A stretch of DNA of 64,000 nucleotides from a virus: positions 34,724-98,723 of the IMG/VR virus record IMGVR_UViG_3300008262_000231; one strand, 5' to 3'. The translations under genes were made by a program, and so were the position numbers. Within the stretch, counting starts at the first letter, position 1. The number at the start of each line of letters is the position of its first letter. Of the stretch, positions 46,173 to 54,946 are shown one piece after another. A model generated the notes under the pieces. The model had not been told where the DNA came from, did no database searches, and was given only the letters and a program-made list of their open reading frames with translations.

Positions 46173-47699
46173 ATGCATTTTAATAATAAATATATCAATC
46201 AAGGGGATTCCCAATCCGAAATAAAGGATAAAGTTAATTATAATTTTAATCAAATTCTTTCTTTTGCAATAGGCCACGAGGGATTAATAGGTCCAAAGGG
46301 AGCTACTGGAATTCCTGGACCTTCTGGAAAAATAGGGACAACAGGAAATACAGGGGATAGAGCTTCTGATTGGTACAGGGGAATAACTTTTCCTACTACA
46401 GGAAATCCCCAAGAATTCGATCTTTGGGTTAACGATTCTTCCGATTTAGCGGATATCTACGAAAGAGGTATTTCTTCTTGGTCTTATACTGGATTGTCTC
46501 TTTTTAATTCTAATTATTTTGGGGTTTATTCCGGAATAGCTATTTTTTCTTTTTCAAAATCGAATGGAAATTCTATAAATCCTCCTTCTTTTTATTGGAA
46601 AAATACAGGAACTTTATCCGATTTAATTTTTAAAAGCTCAGGAAAATTATCAATTAATACCTTATTGGACCTGGAGTTATCCTCTTATGAAGCTTCAGGA
46701 GGAGGGAATATGCAAATAAATGGTTCTTCTTTTAATGCTAATACTCTAGGGGATATTAATATCATAAGTCCTGGATACGATGTAAAATTTAAGACTAGTT
46801 CTTTTTCTTCTCCCCCAGTCTCCCCTATTTTAATATCTTCTCTTAATATAGGAATAGACACATTTAAATTATACACTAAAACTTTAACCGAGATTTCTCA
46901 TTATTCTGGACTTTATATTTTAAGTTCTAATCCTACCCCGGGTTCTCTCTTTAATTATTTTGGGGGAATTTCTATAAATTCAGATTCCACCACATCTAGG
47001 GTATTTGATTTCACAGGAATGGACGGTCATTCTGTTCTATACGGGCTTCCTTCGGGATCCGTTACATCAGGAAACCACAAACAAATTGTTTTCGGAGCAA
47101 GCGGAGGAGGTCCTACTGGTTCTACTGGAGCTCCCTATTCATATCACGTAAAAAGGCTAAACAATATATCTTTTTCTTCTGTAATTGCAGGATTTTTTAT
47201 TCCCTATAGCAAAAGAAATAATACTAAAATCACATTAGCGGATTTGGTAGGGGTTTCCGCTTATTTGGACGTTTCCAATGTTTCCCTTTGGAATTCCAAT
47301 ATGCTAGTATTAACTACCCCAAATGCTATTTCTGATGATGCTTATATATTTATACCTTCTTCTACTTCCCCATCTTTTGAACCTTTATTTTATTCCGGGG
47401 AAGGAAATGAATATAGGGTTTATCTGAATTCTATGATAGGAGCTAGAAAAATAAAAGGGATAGCTTATACTTATGTATATGAAGATACATCGGGTTCTTT
47501 AATTTCAAGAATCGTATATATTAATTTTCCTTCTACCTGCTCTTACGTAGATTTATTTTGGGCTTATCGGGGAAGTTCTACAAATCCAAACGGTAGGATA
47601 TTCTGGAAAACTTGTTCAGGATCTTCGGGAATACTTGAGACGACTAATCAATTTACCATATCTGCAAATACTGCTCCTACTTTTCCTTTATCCAGTTAA
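46173..47699 (+). CDS. Collagen-like tail fibre, copy 3
   Basis: This 508-residue protein is the third copy. QGDSQSEIKDKVNYNFNQIL at the N-terminus is followed by a Gly-x-y stretch (GLIGPKGATGIPGPSGKIG, about residues 36-60), DWYRGITFP and an EFDLWVNDSSDLADIY domain, then a beta shaft. The C-terminus is unrelated to copies 1 and 2. It is the last gene of the fibre block; the next gene follows after a 71-base gap. Confidence 0.65.
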   Translation: MHFNNKYINQGDSQSEIKDKVNYNFNQILSFAIGHEGLIGPKGATGIPGPSGKIGTTGNTGDRASDWYRGITFPTTGNPQEFDLWVNDSSDLADIYERGISSWSYTGLSLFNSNYFGVYSGIAIFSFSKSNGNSINPPSFYWKNTGTLSDLIFKSSGKLSINTLLDLELSSYEASGGGNMQINGSSFNANTLGDINIISPGYDVKFKTSSFSSPPVSPILISSLNIGIDTFKLYTKTLTEISHYSGLYILSSNPTPGSLFNYFGGISINSDSTTSRVFDFTGMDGHSVLYGLPSGSVTSGNHKQIVFGASGGGPTGSTGAPYSYHVKRLNNISFSSVIAGFFIPYSKRNNTKITLADLVGVSAYLDVSNVSLWNSNMLVLTTPNAISDDAYIFIPSSTSPSFEPLFYSGEGNEYRVYLNSMIGARKIKGIAYTYVYEDTSGSLISRIVYINFPSTCSYVDLFWAYRGSSTNPNGRIFWKTCSGSSGILETTNQFTISANTAPTFPLSS

Positions 47700-47770
47700 T
47701 ATCATTTGAGGAAAAAAATATATACTTAAAAGGAAATAGAACATGAACTCCCTAATATAAACTTAAAACT

Positions 47771-48028
47771 ATGAAAAGATTAAATAAAAGAGAACAGAAT
47801 GAAATATTAAATTTATCTAAAAGATTTATCGACATACATTCAAAAATAGTTAAAGTTGAAAAAGAGATTCAATTTTTAGAAACCCAATCTTCTAATCTAA
47901 TTTTAGATCTTGAATCCTGTAGAGAAATAGAAAAAGAATTCTGTGAAAAAATGAGCGAAAAATACGGAATAGGAGAATTAGACCCATTATCAATGACATG
48001 GAAAATAAAGACGGAAAAAGTAAAATGA
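47771..48028 (+). CDS. Small coiled-coil protein (85 aa)
   Basis: This 85-residue, strongly helical and charged protein has heptad-like spacing of hydrophobic residues (FIDIHSKIVKVEKEIQFLE region). No signal peptide or membrane segment. Its TGA stop overlaps the ATG of the following membrane-anchored protein (ATGA), so the two are probably made together. It could be a partner of that protein; function unknown. Confidence 0.55.
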   Translation: MKRLNKREQNEILNLSKRFIDIHSKIVKVEKEIQFLETQSSNLILDLESCREIEKEFCEKMSEKYGIGELDPLSMTWKIKTEKVK

Positions 48029-48870
48029 AAAAAATTAGTGAAACCTTAGAATCTGTTTATAAAATAGTTTCTAATAGATTAGTTCTTATAGGAGTAATAG
48101 TTCTTCTTATATTTTTATCTATAAGGCAGTGCGAAAGAGCAAACGGGGCTGAAGCAGATTCTAAAAGACAACATAACAATTATCTTGCTATGCAGGATTC
48201 TGTTAGAATCATAAAGAAAGAAAAAGATCTCCTTGTAGTAGAAAAATCTGCAATGGAAATGAAAGTTTCTGAATTGACCGAGGATCAAAAAGAGCTAATA
48301 AGAAAATTAGGTTTAAAGGATAACGGGAAAGGAACAACCCCTTCCGTTGTAGTTAGAACCGAAGTGGTTTATGTAGATAGATTTATAAACGTTCCAACTA
48401 AGGTAGAAAAAGATAAAGACGGGAAAGAATTTATATCTTTTACTCATTCCCCTAAAATGAAAGGGAATAATAGTTTAACTATATCGGGGAAAATACCCTA
48501 CACTTTGGATATAATAAAGAGTACAGAAAAAGAGGATTTAGTTTTTACTAAATTGAATACCAGTCCTGCTGAACTCGACATAAAACAAAATATAGAAATA
48601 ACTACTGGAATTTATAGGGATCCTGAAACAAAAAGGTTAATGACTAGAGTAGCTACAGAATATCCGGGAATAGAATTTAAGGATGTTAATTCCTTTACTA
48701 TATTGGATACTAAAGAAAATAGGGATGCTTTGAAAGCAGCAAGAAAACCTTACGGAATAGGAGTTAATTTCGGAATAGGCCTAGCAGCAAACCAAAAAGG
48801 AATAGGACCGGGTATTTACCTTGGGATTGGTCTTCAATACTCTCCTAAATTCTTACAATTCGGAAAATAA
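48025..48870 (+). CDS. Membrane-anchored protein with periplasmic-type coiled coil
   Basis: This protein has 281 residues from the ATG at 48025, chosen because it forms an ATGA overlap with the upstream stop; an in-frame ATG at 47998 is possible. One transmembrane segment, LVLIGVIVLLIFLSI (about residues 19-33), is followed by RQCERANG and a charged coiled coil (about 45-100), then VVYVDRFINV and a C-terminal beta-rich part with Gly-rich strands (GIGVNFGIGLAANQKGIG). The layout recalls inner-membrane spanin-like or DUF-type proteins common in Bacteroidota phages. A lysis role is a guess. Confidence 0.55.
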   Translation: MKKISETLESVYKIVSNRLVLIGVIVLLIFLSIRQCERANGAEADSKRQHNNYLAMQDSVRIIKKEKDLLVVEKSAMEMKVSELTEDQKELIRKLGLKDNGKGTTPSVVVRTEVVYVDRFINVPTKVEKDKDGKEFISFTHSPKMKGNNSLTISGKIPYTLDIIKSTEKEDLVFTKLNTSPAELDIKQNIEITTGIYRDPETKRLMTRVATEYPGIEFKDVNSFTILDTKENRDALKAARKPYGIGVNFGIGLAANQKGIGPGIYLGIGLQYSPKFLQFGK

Positions 48871-48872
48871 AT

Positions 48873-51251
48873 ATGTCTTTTAGCTATACATCTAAATTCT
48901 TCCAGCTGACATCATACCTATTGATGGAATATCGATATGCAGATCAGCCAAATCCAGAAACGTACTTCACAAATACCGGTCCAAATACGGTAACCTACGA
49001 TAAATTGGTGAATGGATTCATTAGTGATTCTATCCAGATATTTAATCCAGTTGTGGATTCTGCTATAACAAATAACACAACAGAGACTAGTGTTGTTAAA
49101 ATATCCGAGACATCTTATGTTACTTTAGATTCGAATTTAATAGTTCCTTTTAATGATTTTGCGGACGAATTAACAAATACAGCAAATTTACCGGTTACAT
49201 TTCCTTCTAACCTTTCGGTAGTTTACGATAGTGTTAGATATCATATAAGAGCAGGATACAATCTAAACAATATAGACGGACTTATTGCTTGTATAGAATT
49301 CCCTGATCAAAATGGGAAATATGTAACAATGTCTCAGGTTCTTATTAGAAAGGGAACAAATCAAGAATATGAATTTAGTCCTAGCCCTATATCCATAGGT
49401 TCTGCTATATACGATAAGTATTTGGAAATTAAGATACCGAATCTAAAAGATATGAACGACAAATATCTTGCAGCTTCGGACTTTTTTAAACCGAGCACTT
49501 TAGCAGGTTTGATAAGTCAAAGCGGAAAAGGGTTTATATATGGAGCTCCTTTAAGAGTTTCTATAAATGAGGTTCAAAATATAAACACATATAACGGATA
49601 CGAAAGGTATAACACTGCAAGATTAGCTACATTATCTTTAGAGCAAGAAGATCCTTTTTCTAATATAGGGTCCATAATAAAGGAATCTGACCAAGGACAG
49701 TTTTTTGAATATTATGCTACTGACAATGAAGGGTTTATAGAAGATTTTATACTTTTTCAGAATTCTATAGGAAATAGTTATTTCATATCACACCAAATAC
49801 AGGTAATAGAACAGATAGGAGCTTCTTTTATAGAAACTTCTAGATTCGAAAGCATACAAACCACAGCTTACGACGTTCCTAACTATTATAGACCGATAGT
49901 TAGAAATGCTGGAGTTGCTGCAAGTTTTACCCTTAGATATACTATGTCTTTGGTTAACAACAAAGATCAATCCCGAGTAATAAGAATAGGAACTTACACT
50001 TCTTCCAATCCTTCAGAATGGGGTATTACTATATCCCCTATACAGCTTTCCAACTTCCCTCAGGTTCAGAAAATATACAATAGAATATATGGACAATCGG
50101 TAGTTAATAATTCTACTAAAAGTTCTCCTGTTAAAATATTGGAAAGAACAAAATATGTTAATAGCATACTTCAACAGAATTCGGTAACTACCGTATTTAA
50201 TAATCTCACATTACCGAATGAAAATAAATCTACTACGGGGAGTTCAGAAACTACTGCATTAGGTACAGGAAAATTAACTGTAGAGGTTTCTCCTTTTGAC
50301 AATTTATATAAATTTAAATTCATAAAATCGGGATCTGATGGTTCTCCCGTAGATATAGATTTAACCTCGTATGGAATTCTTAGGATGTCTTTTCTTTTAG
50401 AAAAAGGGGAAAAATTGAATGTGAAATCATTTTCCGATAATACTATAGCAAATCCATCTAAAGGAGAAATATTATTTAAACTTGATGAATCTAATTCCTA
50501 TAGGGTATTAAATCTTAAGGACAGAAGATTTTTTATAACCTCAGGAACTGAAGATCCGGACCCTTCTAAATCTTTAAATCCCCAAAAATCGTTAGTTCCT
50601 TCGCTTAAGCCAATAAAAACATCATTAAAGCAAGGTATAAAGGGAAGAATACTAGAAAGATCCAATGCTTTAAATTCCGCAAAACAATCTTCCAATCCAG
50701 CACAGACTTTTCAAGCAAATGTTATTTATTGGGGATATTGGAAACCTTCGGGAGAACAAGATGTAGTAGTTCCAACTTCATCTTCATCTGCGATAGGATT
50801 AGAAAGTTTACCTGTTATAAAAAGACCTATAAATACTCCTCTTAGATCTCCAAATAAACCTTCTGTTAATTCATTAAATCCTGCTTCTTTACTTAATTCG
50901 GGAGCTACAGGAGGAAATATTACATCTCAAACAACTGTAGATCTTTCCTCTTTATCGGGAACAGCTTTAGATAATTCTGTGGTATCAGGGATAAAAGCAG
51001 TATTCGATACAGGCAATAGCCCAAATTCAAATCCTCTTAACCAATTTGGGATATTTAATCTCCCTTCGAGTTCTTCAGGTTCAGATTCTTCTTCCTATGT
51101 GAGTTCTCTTGTTGATCTTTATTCTAAATACCCTCAGATAACAAAAAATAAATTTTTGACATTATATACTAAGGCTACTAACAATCTAAATTCTTATTCC
51201 CCTGCATTTATATCGTCAATTAAGCTTAAACTCACCACACAATTAGATTAA
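48873..51251 (+). CDS. Large virion structural protein (792 aa)
   Basis: This is a 792-residue protein. The first 400 residues are beta-rich with FQLTSYLLMEYRYADQPNPE at the start and no enzymatic motif. From about residue 560 the sequence becomes Ser/Pro/Asn-rich and low in complexity. It lies two bases after the membrane protein and six bases before the tail-tube-like gene, which suggests a tail or baseplate component. Family not identified. Confidence 0.5.
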   Translation: MSFSYTSKFFQLTSYLLMEYRYADQPNPETYFTNTGPNTVTYDKLVNGFISDSIQIFNPVVDSAITNNTTETSVVKISETSYVTLDSNLIVPFNDFADELTNTANLPVTFPSNLSVVYDSVRYHIRAGYNLNNIDGLIACIEFPDQNGKYVTMSQVLIRKGTNQEYEFSPSPISIGSAIYDKYLEIKIPNLKDMNDKYLAASDFFKPSTLAGLISQSGKGFIYGAPLRVSINEVQNINTYNGYERYNTARLATLSLEQEDPFSNIGSIIKESDQGQFFEYYATDNEGFIEDFILFQNSIGNSYFISHQIQVIEQIGASFIETSRFESIQTTAYDVPNYYRPIVRNAGVAASFTLRYTMSLVNNKDQSRVIRIGTYTSSNPSEWGITISPIQLSNFPQVQKIYNRIYGQSVVNNSTKSSPVKILERTKYVNSILQQNSVTTVFNNLTLPNENKSTTGSSETTALGTGKLTVEVSPFDNLYKFKFIKSGSDGSPVDIDLTSYGILRMSFLLEKGEKLNVKSFSDNTIANPSKGEILFKLDESNSYRVLNLKDRRFFITSGTEDPDPSKSLNPQKSLVPSLKPIKTSLKQGIKGRILERSNALNSAKQSSNPAQTFQANVIYWGYWKPSGEQDVVVPTSSSSAIGLESLPVIKRPINTPLRSPNKPSVNSLNPASLLNSGATGGNITSQTTVDLSSLSGTALDNSVVSGIKAVFDTGNSPNSNPLNQFGIFNLPSSSSGSDSSSYVSSLVDLYSKYPQITKNKFLTLYTKATNNLNSYSPAFISSIKLKLTTQLD

Positions 51252-51257
51252 TAGAAT

Positions 51258-51803
51258 ATGATTTTAAATCCTAGAGGAAATAGCTTTTATTTTAACTTCC
51301 CTAGAGGATTTTTTCCTCAGAGGGTAACTGAAAAGTATTTGCCGTATATAAAGAAACAACCAATTCCTTTCGATACGGTAGAGCAGTATATAAATAGTAC
51401 AATACAATCTATATCTTTTCCTAGCTTAGCTCTGGATTCTGTTGAACAGGTGAGAAAATTAGGTAAAAAGATTGCATACAAAGGATCTAATCCAGTACAA
51501 GATCTCTTCAGTAAAGAATTCTCCATCAATATGAAAATGACGGATGGATTTATGAGCTATTGGATAATGTTGGATACTATATTAGATTTTATAAATTTTG
51601 CAAATCCAGAAGTTTTTTTGATGAACCTTCCTCTAAGAATAATGGATAGCCAAGGGGATATAGTTGCTTCTGTTGTTTTCCAAGAAGTTCTATTCACCTC
51701 TTTTGGAGAAATAGAATTAAATTACACTTCAAATAATCCTCAATTCTCTGCATTTGCGGTGGGATTTAAATGCAATTATTTGGATATAAAAATGGAAATA
51801 TAA
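51258..51803 (+). CDS. Tail-tube-like protein (gp19/gp54-like)
   Basis: This is a 181-residue protein. INSTIQSISFPSLALDSVEQ (about residues 47-66), FSINMKMTDGFMSYWIMLDT (about 88-107), then MDSQGDIVASVVFQEVLF and AFAVGFKCNYLDI at the end follow the order of strands and the central helix of phage tail-tube-fold proteins. T4 uses this fold in gp19 and in the tube-initiating gp48 and gp54. A single copy here, at the end of the structural block, could be a tube-initiator or a tube protein. Confidence 0.6.
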   Translation: MILNPRGNSFYFNFPRGFFPQRVTEKYLPYIKKQPIPFDTVEQYINSTIQSISFPSLALDSVEQVRKLGKKIAYKGSNPVQDLFSKEFSINMKMTDGFMSYWIMLDTILDFINFANPEVFLMNLPLRIMDSQGDIVASVVFQEVLFTSFGEIELNYTSNNPQFSAFAVGFKCNYLDIKMEI

Positions 51804-51813
51804 AAATAAAAAA

Positions 51814-51821
51814 GATATATA
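51814..51821 (+). promoter_or_regulatory. GATATATA box (candidate late promoter)
   Basis: AAAGATATATAGATTAAAAA lies 17 bases before the ATG at 51839. The upstream T-tract is absent here. Confidence 0.4.
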
Positions 51822-51838
51822 GATTAAAAATAACAACT

Positions 51839-52075
51839 ATGAAAACATTTACGGAATTAAAGGAAATTAATGAAATGAAGTACGGTCAGTCACTTTATAG
51901 TGCTAAAGACCAAATGAAAAATGCTTTAATAGCTGCTAGTGGTAACGACCAAAGAGTTCTAAACGATCTAGTAGACTGTCTTTCTGATCAACAAATGAAA
52001 GCTTGCTTTGATAAGCTATCTAAAGAGTATGGTTATACCGGTAGTGTAGGGCAAACCGAACCAGCTGATCTATAA
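51839..52075 (+). CDS. Small protein with capsid-targeting-like N-terminus
   Basis: This protein has 78 residues from the ATG at 51839; the frame is open further upstream, but that would overlap the tube-like gene and pass the GATATATA box. MKTFTELKEINE then M is close to the T4 capsid-targeting peptide (MKTYQEF type) with an I-N-E site. The remainder (residues 13-78) is helical: YSAKDQMKNALIAASGN and MKACFDKLSKEYGYTG. It may be a small internal head protein, like the T4 IP proteins. Confidence 0.55.
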   Translation: MKTFTELKEINEMKYGQSLYSAKDQMKNALIAASGNDQRVLNDLVDCLSDQQMKACFDKLSKEYGYTGSVGQTEPADL

Positions 52076-52084
52076 TACAATTTT

Positions 52085-52741
52085 ATGAATCTAGTTGGGA
52101 TAGATTTTTCGATCAATTCCCCTTCTTTTTGCTGTCTTAAAGGCGATAAGTATGTATGGGGATCTTTGACGAGATCAGATAGAACGGAAGAATCTCTTAA
52201 AAAGAATTCTAAAAAACCATTTGCCATTCTTGGTGAAATGGAAAATTTAAGATTTATTTTCCTGGACAAAAAAGAACTTCCCTCAGAATATTCTGAGAGG
52301 GAAAGAATAAAAATAGAATATTTTTTAGAAATAGTTGATAATCTATGGGAAGCAATTTCTAATGAGATGGGGGATGAACCATTTAAAGTAGCTATGGAAG
52401 GACTTAGCTTTTCTTCAAATGGAAATTCTCTTGTTGATATAGCAATGGCTACTGCTCTACTAAGAGAAAGAATCATCAATAAAATAGGAGTGGAAAATTT
52501 TCATGTTTTTTCTCCCACATCAATTAAAAAGTTTGCAGTAAAGGGAAATGCCAAAAAGGATGAGCTTTACCATGCTTTAGTTGATTTAAAAGAGGGCGGA
52601 ACTAATATGAATGAATTGACCCAAATACTGGAAGAAAACCAGGAGGAGTGGATTACCCCGAAAAAGGTAGTAAATAAGCCAGTGGATGATATAGTAGATG
52701 CAACGTGGATACTATTATTTTTGAAAAATAATTTAAAATAA
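52085..52741 (+). CDS. RuvC-like Holliday junction resolvase
   Basis: This 218-residue protein has an RNase H fold. GIDFSINSPSF supplies the first catalytic Asp (Asp7), VAMEGLSFSSNG the Glu (Glu105), and KPVDDIVDATWIL the last pair of acids (Asp201/Asp202, Asp205), with Lys157-Lys158-Asp159 in between. RuvC-type enzymes cleave four-way DNA junctions. T4 uses the unrelated gp49 for this task, so this phage appears to have a RuvC-type replacement. It begins the DNA-metabolism block, ahead of the SSB gene. Confidence 0.75.
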   Translation: MNLVGIDFSINSPSFCCLKGDKYVWGSLTRSDRTEESLKKNSKKPFAILGEMENLRFIFLDKKELPSEYSERERIKIEYFLEIVDNLWEAISNEMGDEPFKVAMEGLSFSSNGNSLVDIAMATALLRERIINKIGVENFHVFSPTSIKKFAVKGNAKKDELYHALVDLKEGGTNMNELTQILEENQEEWITPKKVVNKPVDDIVDATWILLFLKNNLK

Positions 52742-52759
52742 TCGGGAATATTTTCTCGA
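52742..52759 (+). promoter_or_regulatory. Hairpin between resolvase and SSB genes
   Basis: TCGGGAA and TTCTCGA pair around a TATT loop (seven pairs, one G-T), immediately after the resolvase stop. There is no T-run, so it may be a regulatory or RNA-processing hairpin and not a terminator. Confidence 0.4.
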
Positions 52760-52767
52760 TGCTAGTG

Positions 52768-52776
52768 TATAATTTG
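52768..52776 (+). promoter_or_regulatory. Promoter-like box before SSB gene
   Basis: TATAATTTG lies 30 bases before the ATG at 52807. It combines a -10-like TATAAT with the TTTG ending of the Bacteroidota box, and differs from the GATATATA motif of the structural genes, which would suit an earlier class of expression. Confidence 0.35.
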
Positions 52777-52806
52777 TGTTAATTTAAAATTTAAAAAAAA
52801 GTAATT

Positions 52807-53826
52807 ATGGAAAATTTGGACATTTTTAATTTGAGTGCAGATTCTTTGGTAACCAAAGTAAATGCAAAATCTGAAAAGGATTTGGAATTTTATAAGCCTT
52901 ATCCTGAAAACGGAAAAGATGGAGTTTATAAATCTCTAATTCGTTTCGTACCTAATCCGGTAGATCCGGCTAAATCTAAAATCCACAAGTATTATGTTTA
53001 TTTGAATGATCCAGTTTCTGGAGAATCATTCTCTGTAGACTGTCCTTCGACTGTGGGTAAAAAATCTATCGTAAAAGACCTTTTCTGGAAACTTAAAAAT
53101 TCTCATTCTGCAGCAGATCAAGAATTAGCTAAGTCTTTCTCTAGAAAAGAAGATTTTTACGCTTTGATTCAAATCGTTCAGGATAAAAATTCACCTGAAT
53201 TAGAAGGAAAGATTATGATCTTTAAGTTTGGTAAAAAACTTAATGACATGATCGAAGCACAATTAAAGCCTGAATATGGCGATGCTTCAAATCCATTTGA
53301 TTTATTCAATGGTAGAGAATTTGCTATCCAGGTAAGAAAAGTAGGTGAGTGGAATAACTACGATCTTTGTTCTTTTGTTGGAAATCCATCCCCTATTAAA
53401 ATTGAAGGGATTCCTATGCAAAGAAGCGAAGGAGATATGAAAAAAATTGTAGATTATCTTAACAATGGCCCTAAGAATTTATCTTCTTTCGATTATAAAG
53501 ATTGGGACGATTCTACAACACAAAGAGTTATGTCAGTAATTAGAAATTCTGTTCCTGAAGGAAGATTGGTTAATGAGGTTATCGGAGGAGTTTCTTCTGC
53601 GCCTAGCATACCATCTAATAATTCTTATACTTCTCCGGTTCAGTCTTATACTACACAACAGGATCCTGCACCTAGAGCTCAAGCTACATCCGAACAAATC
53701 TCAGATTTTAGTTCTTTCTATAACGAAGCATCTAATACAAAATCATCTTCGGATAATACCCCAGATTCTTCCCCTAATACATCAGGAGGAATTTCTTCAC
53801 TAGATGATCTTTACGCAGATCTTTAA
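52807..53826 (+). CDS. Single-stranded DNA-binding protein (gp32-like)
   Basis: This 339-residue protein is a T4 gp32-type SSB. Residues 40-200 form the core: YKSLIRFVPNPVDPAKSKIH, FSVDCPSTVGKKSIVKDLFWKL and KIMIFKFGKKLNDMIEAQL. The C-terminal 80 residues are a Ser/Pro/Gln-rich linker ending in an acidic tail, SLDDLYADL, as expected for recruiting replication partners. The zinc-binding His/Cys set of T4 gp32 is not evident. It is followed by a strong terminator, so its mRNA is probably separately controlled, as in T4. Confidence 0.85.
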   Translation: MENLDIFNLSADSLVTKVNAKSEKDLEFYKPYPENGKDGVYKSLIRFVPNPVDPAKSKIHKYYVYLNDPVSGESFSVDCPSTVGKKSIVKDLFWKLKNSHSAADQELAKSFSRKEDFYALIQIVQDKNSPELEGKIMIFKFGKKLNDMIEAQLKPEYGDASNPFDLFNGREFAIQVRKVGEWNNYDLCSFVGNPSPIKIEGIPMQRSEGDMKKIVDYLNNGPKNLSSFDYKDWDDSTTQRVMSVIRNSVPEGRLVNEVIGGVSSAPSIPSNNSYTSPVQSYTTQQDPAPRAQATSEQISDFSSFYNEASNTKSSSDNTPDSSPNTSGGISSLDDLYADL

Positions 53827-53843
53827 TAGATAAAAAATAAATC

Positions 53844-53871
53844 AAAGGCAGCTTTTTTAAGCTGCCTTTTT
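53844..53871 (+). terminator. Intrinsic terminator after SSB gene
   Basis: AAAGGCAGCTT and AAGCTGCCTTT form an 11-bp perfect stem with a TTTT loop and a run of T. It is the clearest intrinsic terminator in the window and isolates the SSB gene from the primase gene. Confidence 0.9.
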
Positions 53872-53884
53872 CATCTCATTTAAA

Positions 53885-54946
53885 ATGGAAGCTTCAAGAA
53901 TTGAAGAATTAGTATCTGGTGTTTTGAGGAAAGAATTTCCAGATTTTCCTTTAAAGCAGAGTATTTCTAAATCTTTAAATAGATTTAATATATCTTGTCC
54001 CTATTGCGGGGACAGTAAAAATCCAAGAAAGAAAAGGGGAAATTTCTATTTAGACACTTTAACATATAAGTGTTATAACGGAGGATGTGGTGTATTTAAA
54101 GATTCTATTTCTTTTTTTAAAGATTTTGGTCTATATGGAACTTTATCCGGAGGAGAAAGAAAAGAGATATCTCAGATCTTAGATGAAAATAAAAATAAGA
54201 GAAATAACTCCTACGGAAAAATAGATTTTTCTTATTTTATAGATAATGATTTTAGCTCAGTCCTTATAGATAGAAATGATTTTTGCCAATCTTTGAATCT
54301 TGTAAATGTCTGGGATTCTAAAATCCTAGTTTATGTAAAAAGAAGACACCAAGCACCAGATTCTAAATTTGCTTGGGATCCTAAAAAAGAAAGACTATTT
54401 CTTTTCAATTTAACCCCGGATAATAAAATAATGGGTTTACAAATTCGAAATATGAATTCTATAAAAGGATCTTCTAAATACCTTACATATAGACTAAGTG
54501 GAATTTATTCTAAACTTTTAGGAATAAATGACGAATCTGTTATCGAAAAAGCTCAAAGAGTAGATCCGGTCTCCCATGTTTTTGGTCTAGGTACTTTAGA
54601 CTTTGGGAAAGATATTACCGTATTTGAAGGACCTATGGATTCTTGGCTTTGGGGAAATTCGGTAGGACTTTGCTCAATAGAAAATAGATTTCCCTTTGGT
54701 GTTAATAATCTAAGATACTGGTATGACTGGGATACCGCAGGAATAAATAAATCCATGGAACTTCTGGGTGAAGGGAAAATGGTATTTAACTGGGGAAAAT
54801 TTCTAGAAGAACATGAAATAACAAAGAATAAAAAATGGGATCTTAATGATTTAGTAATACATTTAAGATCTTCAGGAAAGAAGATAAAAAGATTTGATAA
54901 TTATTTTACTAAAGATGTACTGGACCTTAGATATTTTGTCAGATAA
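53885..54946 (+). CDS. DNA primase (DnaG/gp61-type)
   Basis: This is a 353-residue primase. A four-Cys zinc ribbon lies at about residues 38-70 (CPYCGDSKNP, then YKCYNGGCGVF). TOPRIM-type motifs follow: ITVFEGPMDSWLWG (about 242-255) and YWYDWDTAG (about 278-286). It synthesises RNA primers on the lagging strand with the replicative helicase. The 3' end overlaps the start of the next small gene. It is short compared with cellular DnaG but normal for T4-type primases. Confidence 0.85.
   Translation: MEASRIEELVSGVLRKEFPDFPLKQSISKSLNRFNISCPYCGDSKNPRKKRGNFYLDTLTYKCYNGGCGVFKDSISFFKDFGLYGTLSGGERKEISQILDENKNKRNNSYGKIDFSYFIDNDFSSVLIDRNDFCQSLNLVNVWDSKILVYVKRRHQAPDSKFAWDPKKERLFLFNLTPDNKIMGLQIRNMNSIKGSSKYLTYRLSGIYSKLLGINDESVIEKAQRVDPVSHVFGLGTLDFGKDITVFEGPMDSWLWGNSVGLCSIENRFPFGVNNLRYWYDWDTAGINKSMELLGEGKMVFNWGKFLEEHEITKNKKWDLNDLVIHLRSSGKKIKRFDNYFTKDVLDLRYFVR

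Noticed and set aside
47998-48024. Earlier ATG for the membrane-anchored protein
   Set aside because: The ATG at 48025 forms an ATGA overlap with the upstream stop and puts the membrane segment nearer the N-terminus; the earlier start remains possible.
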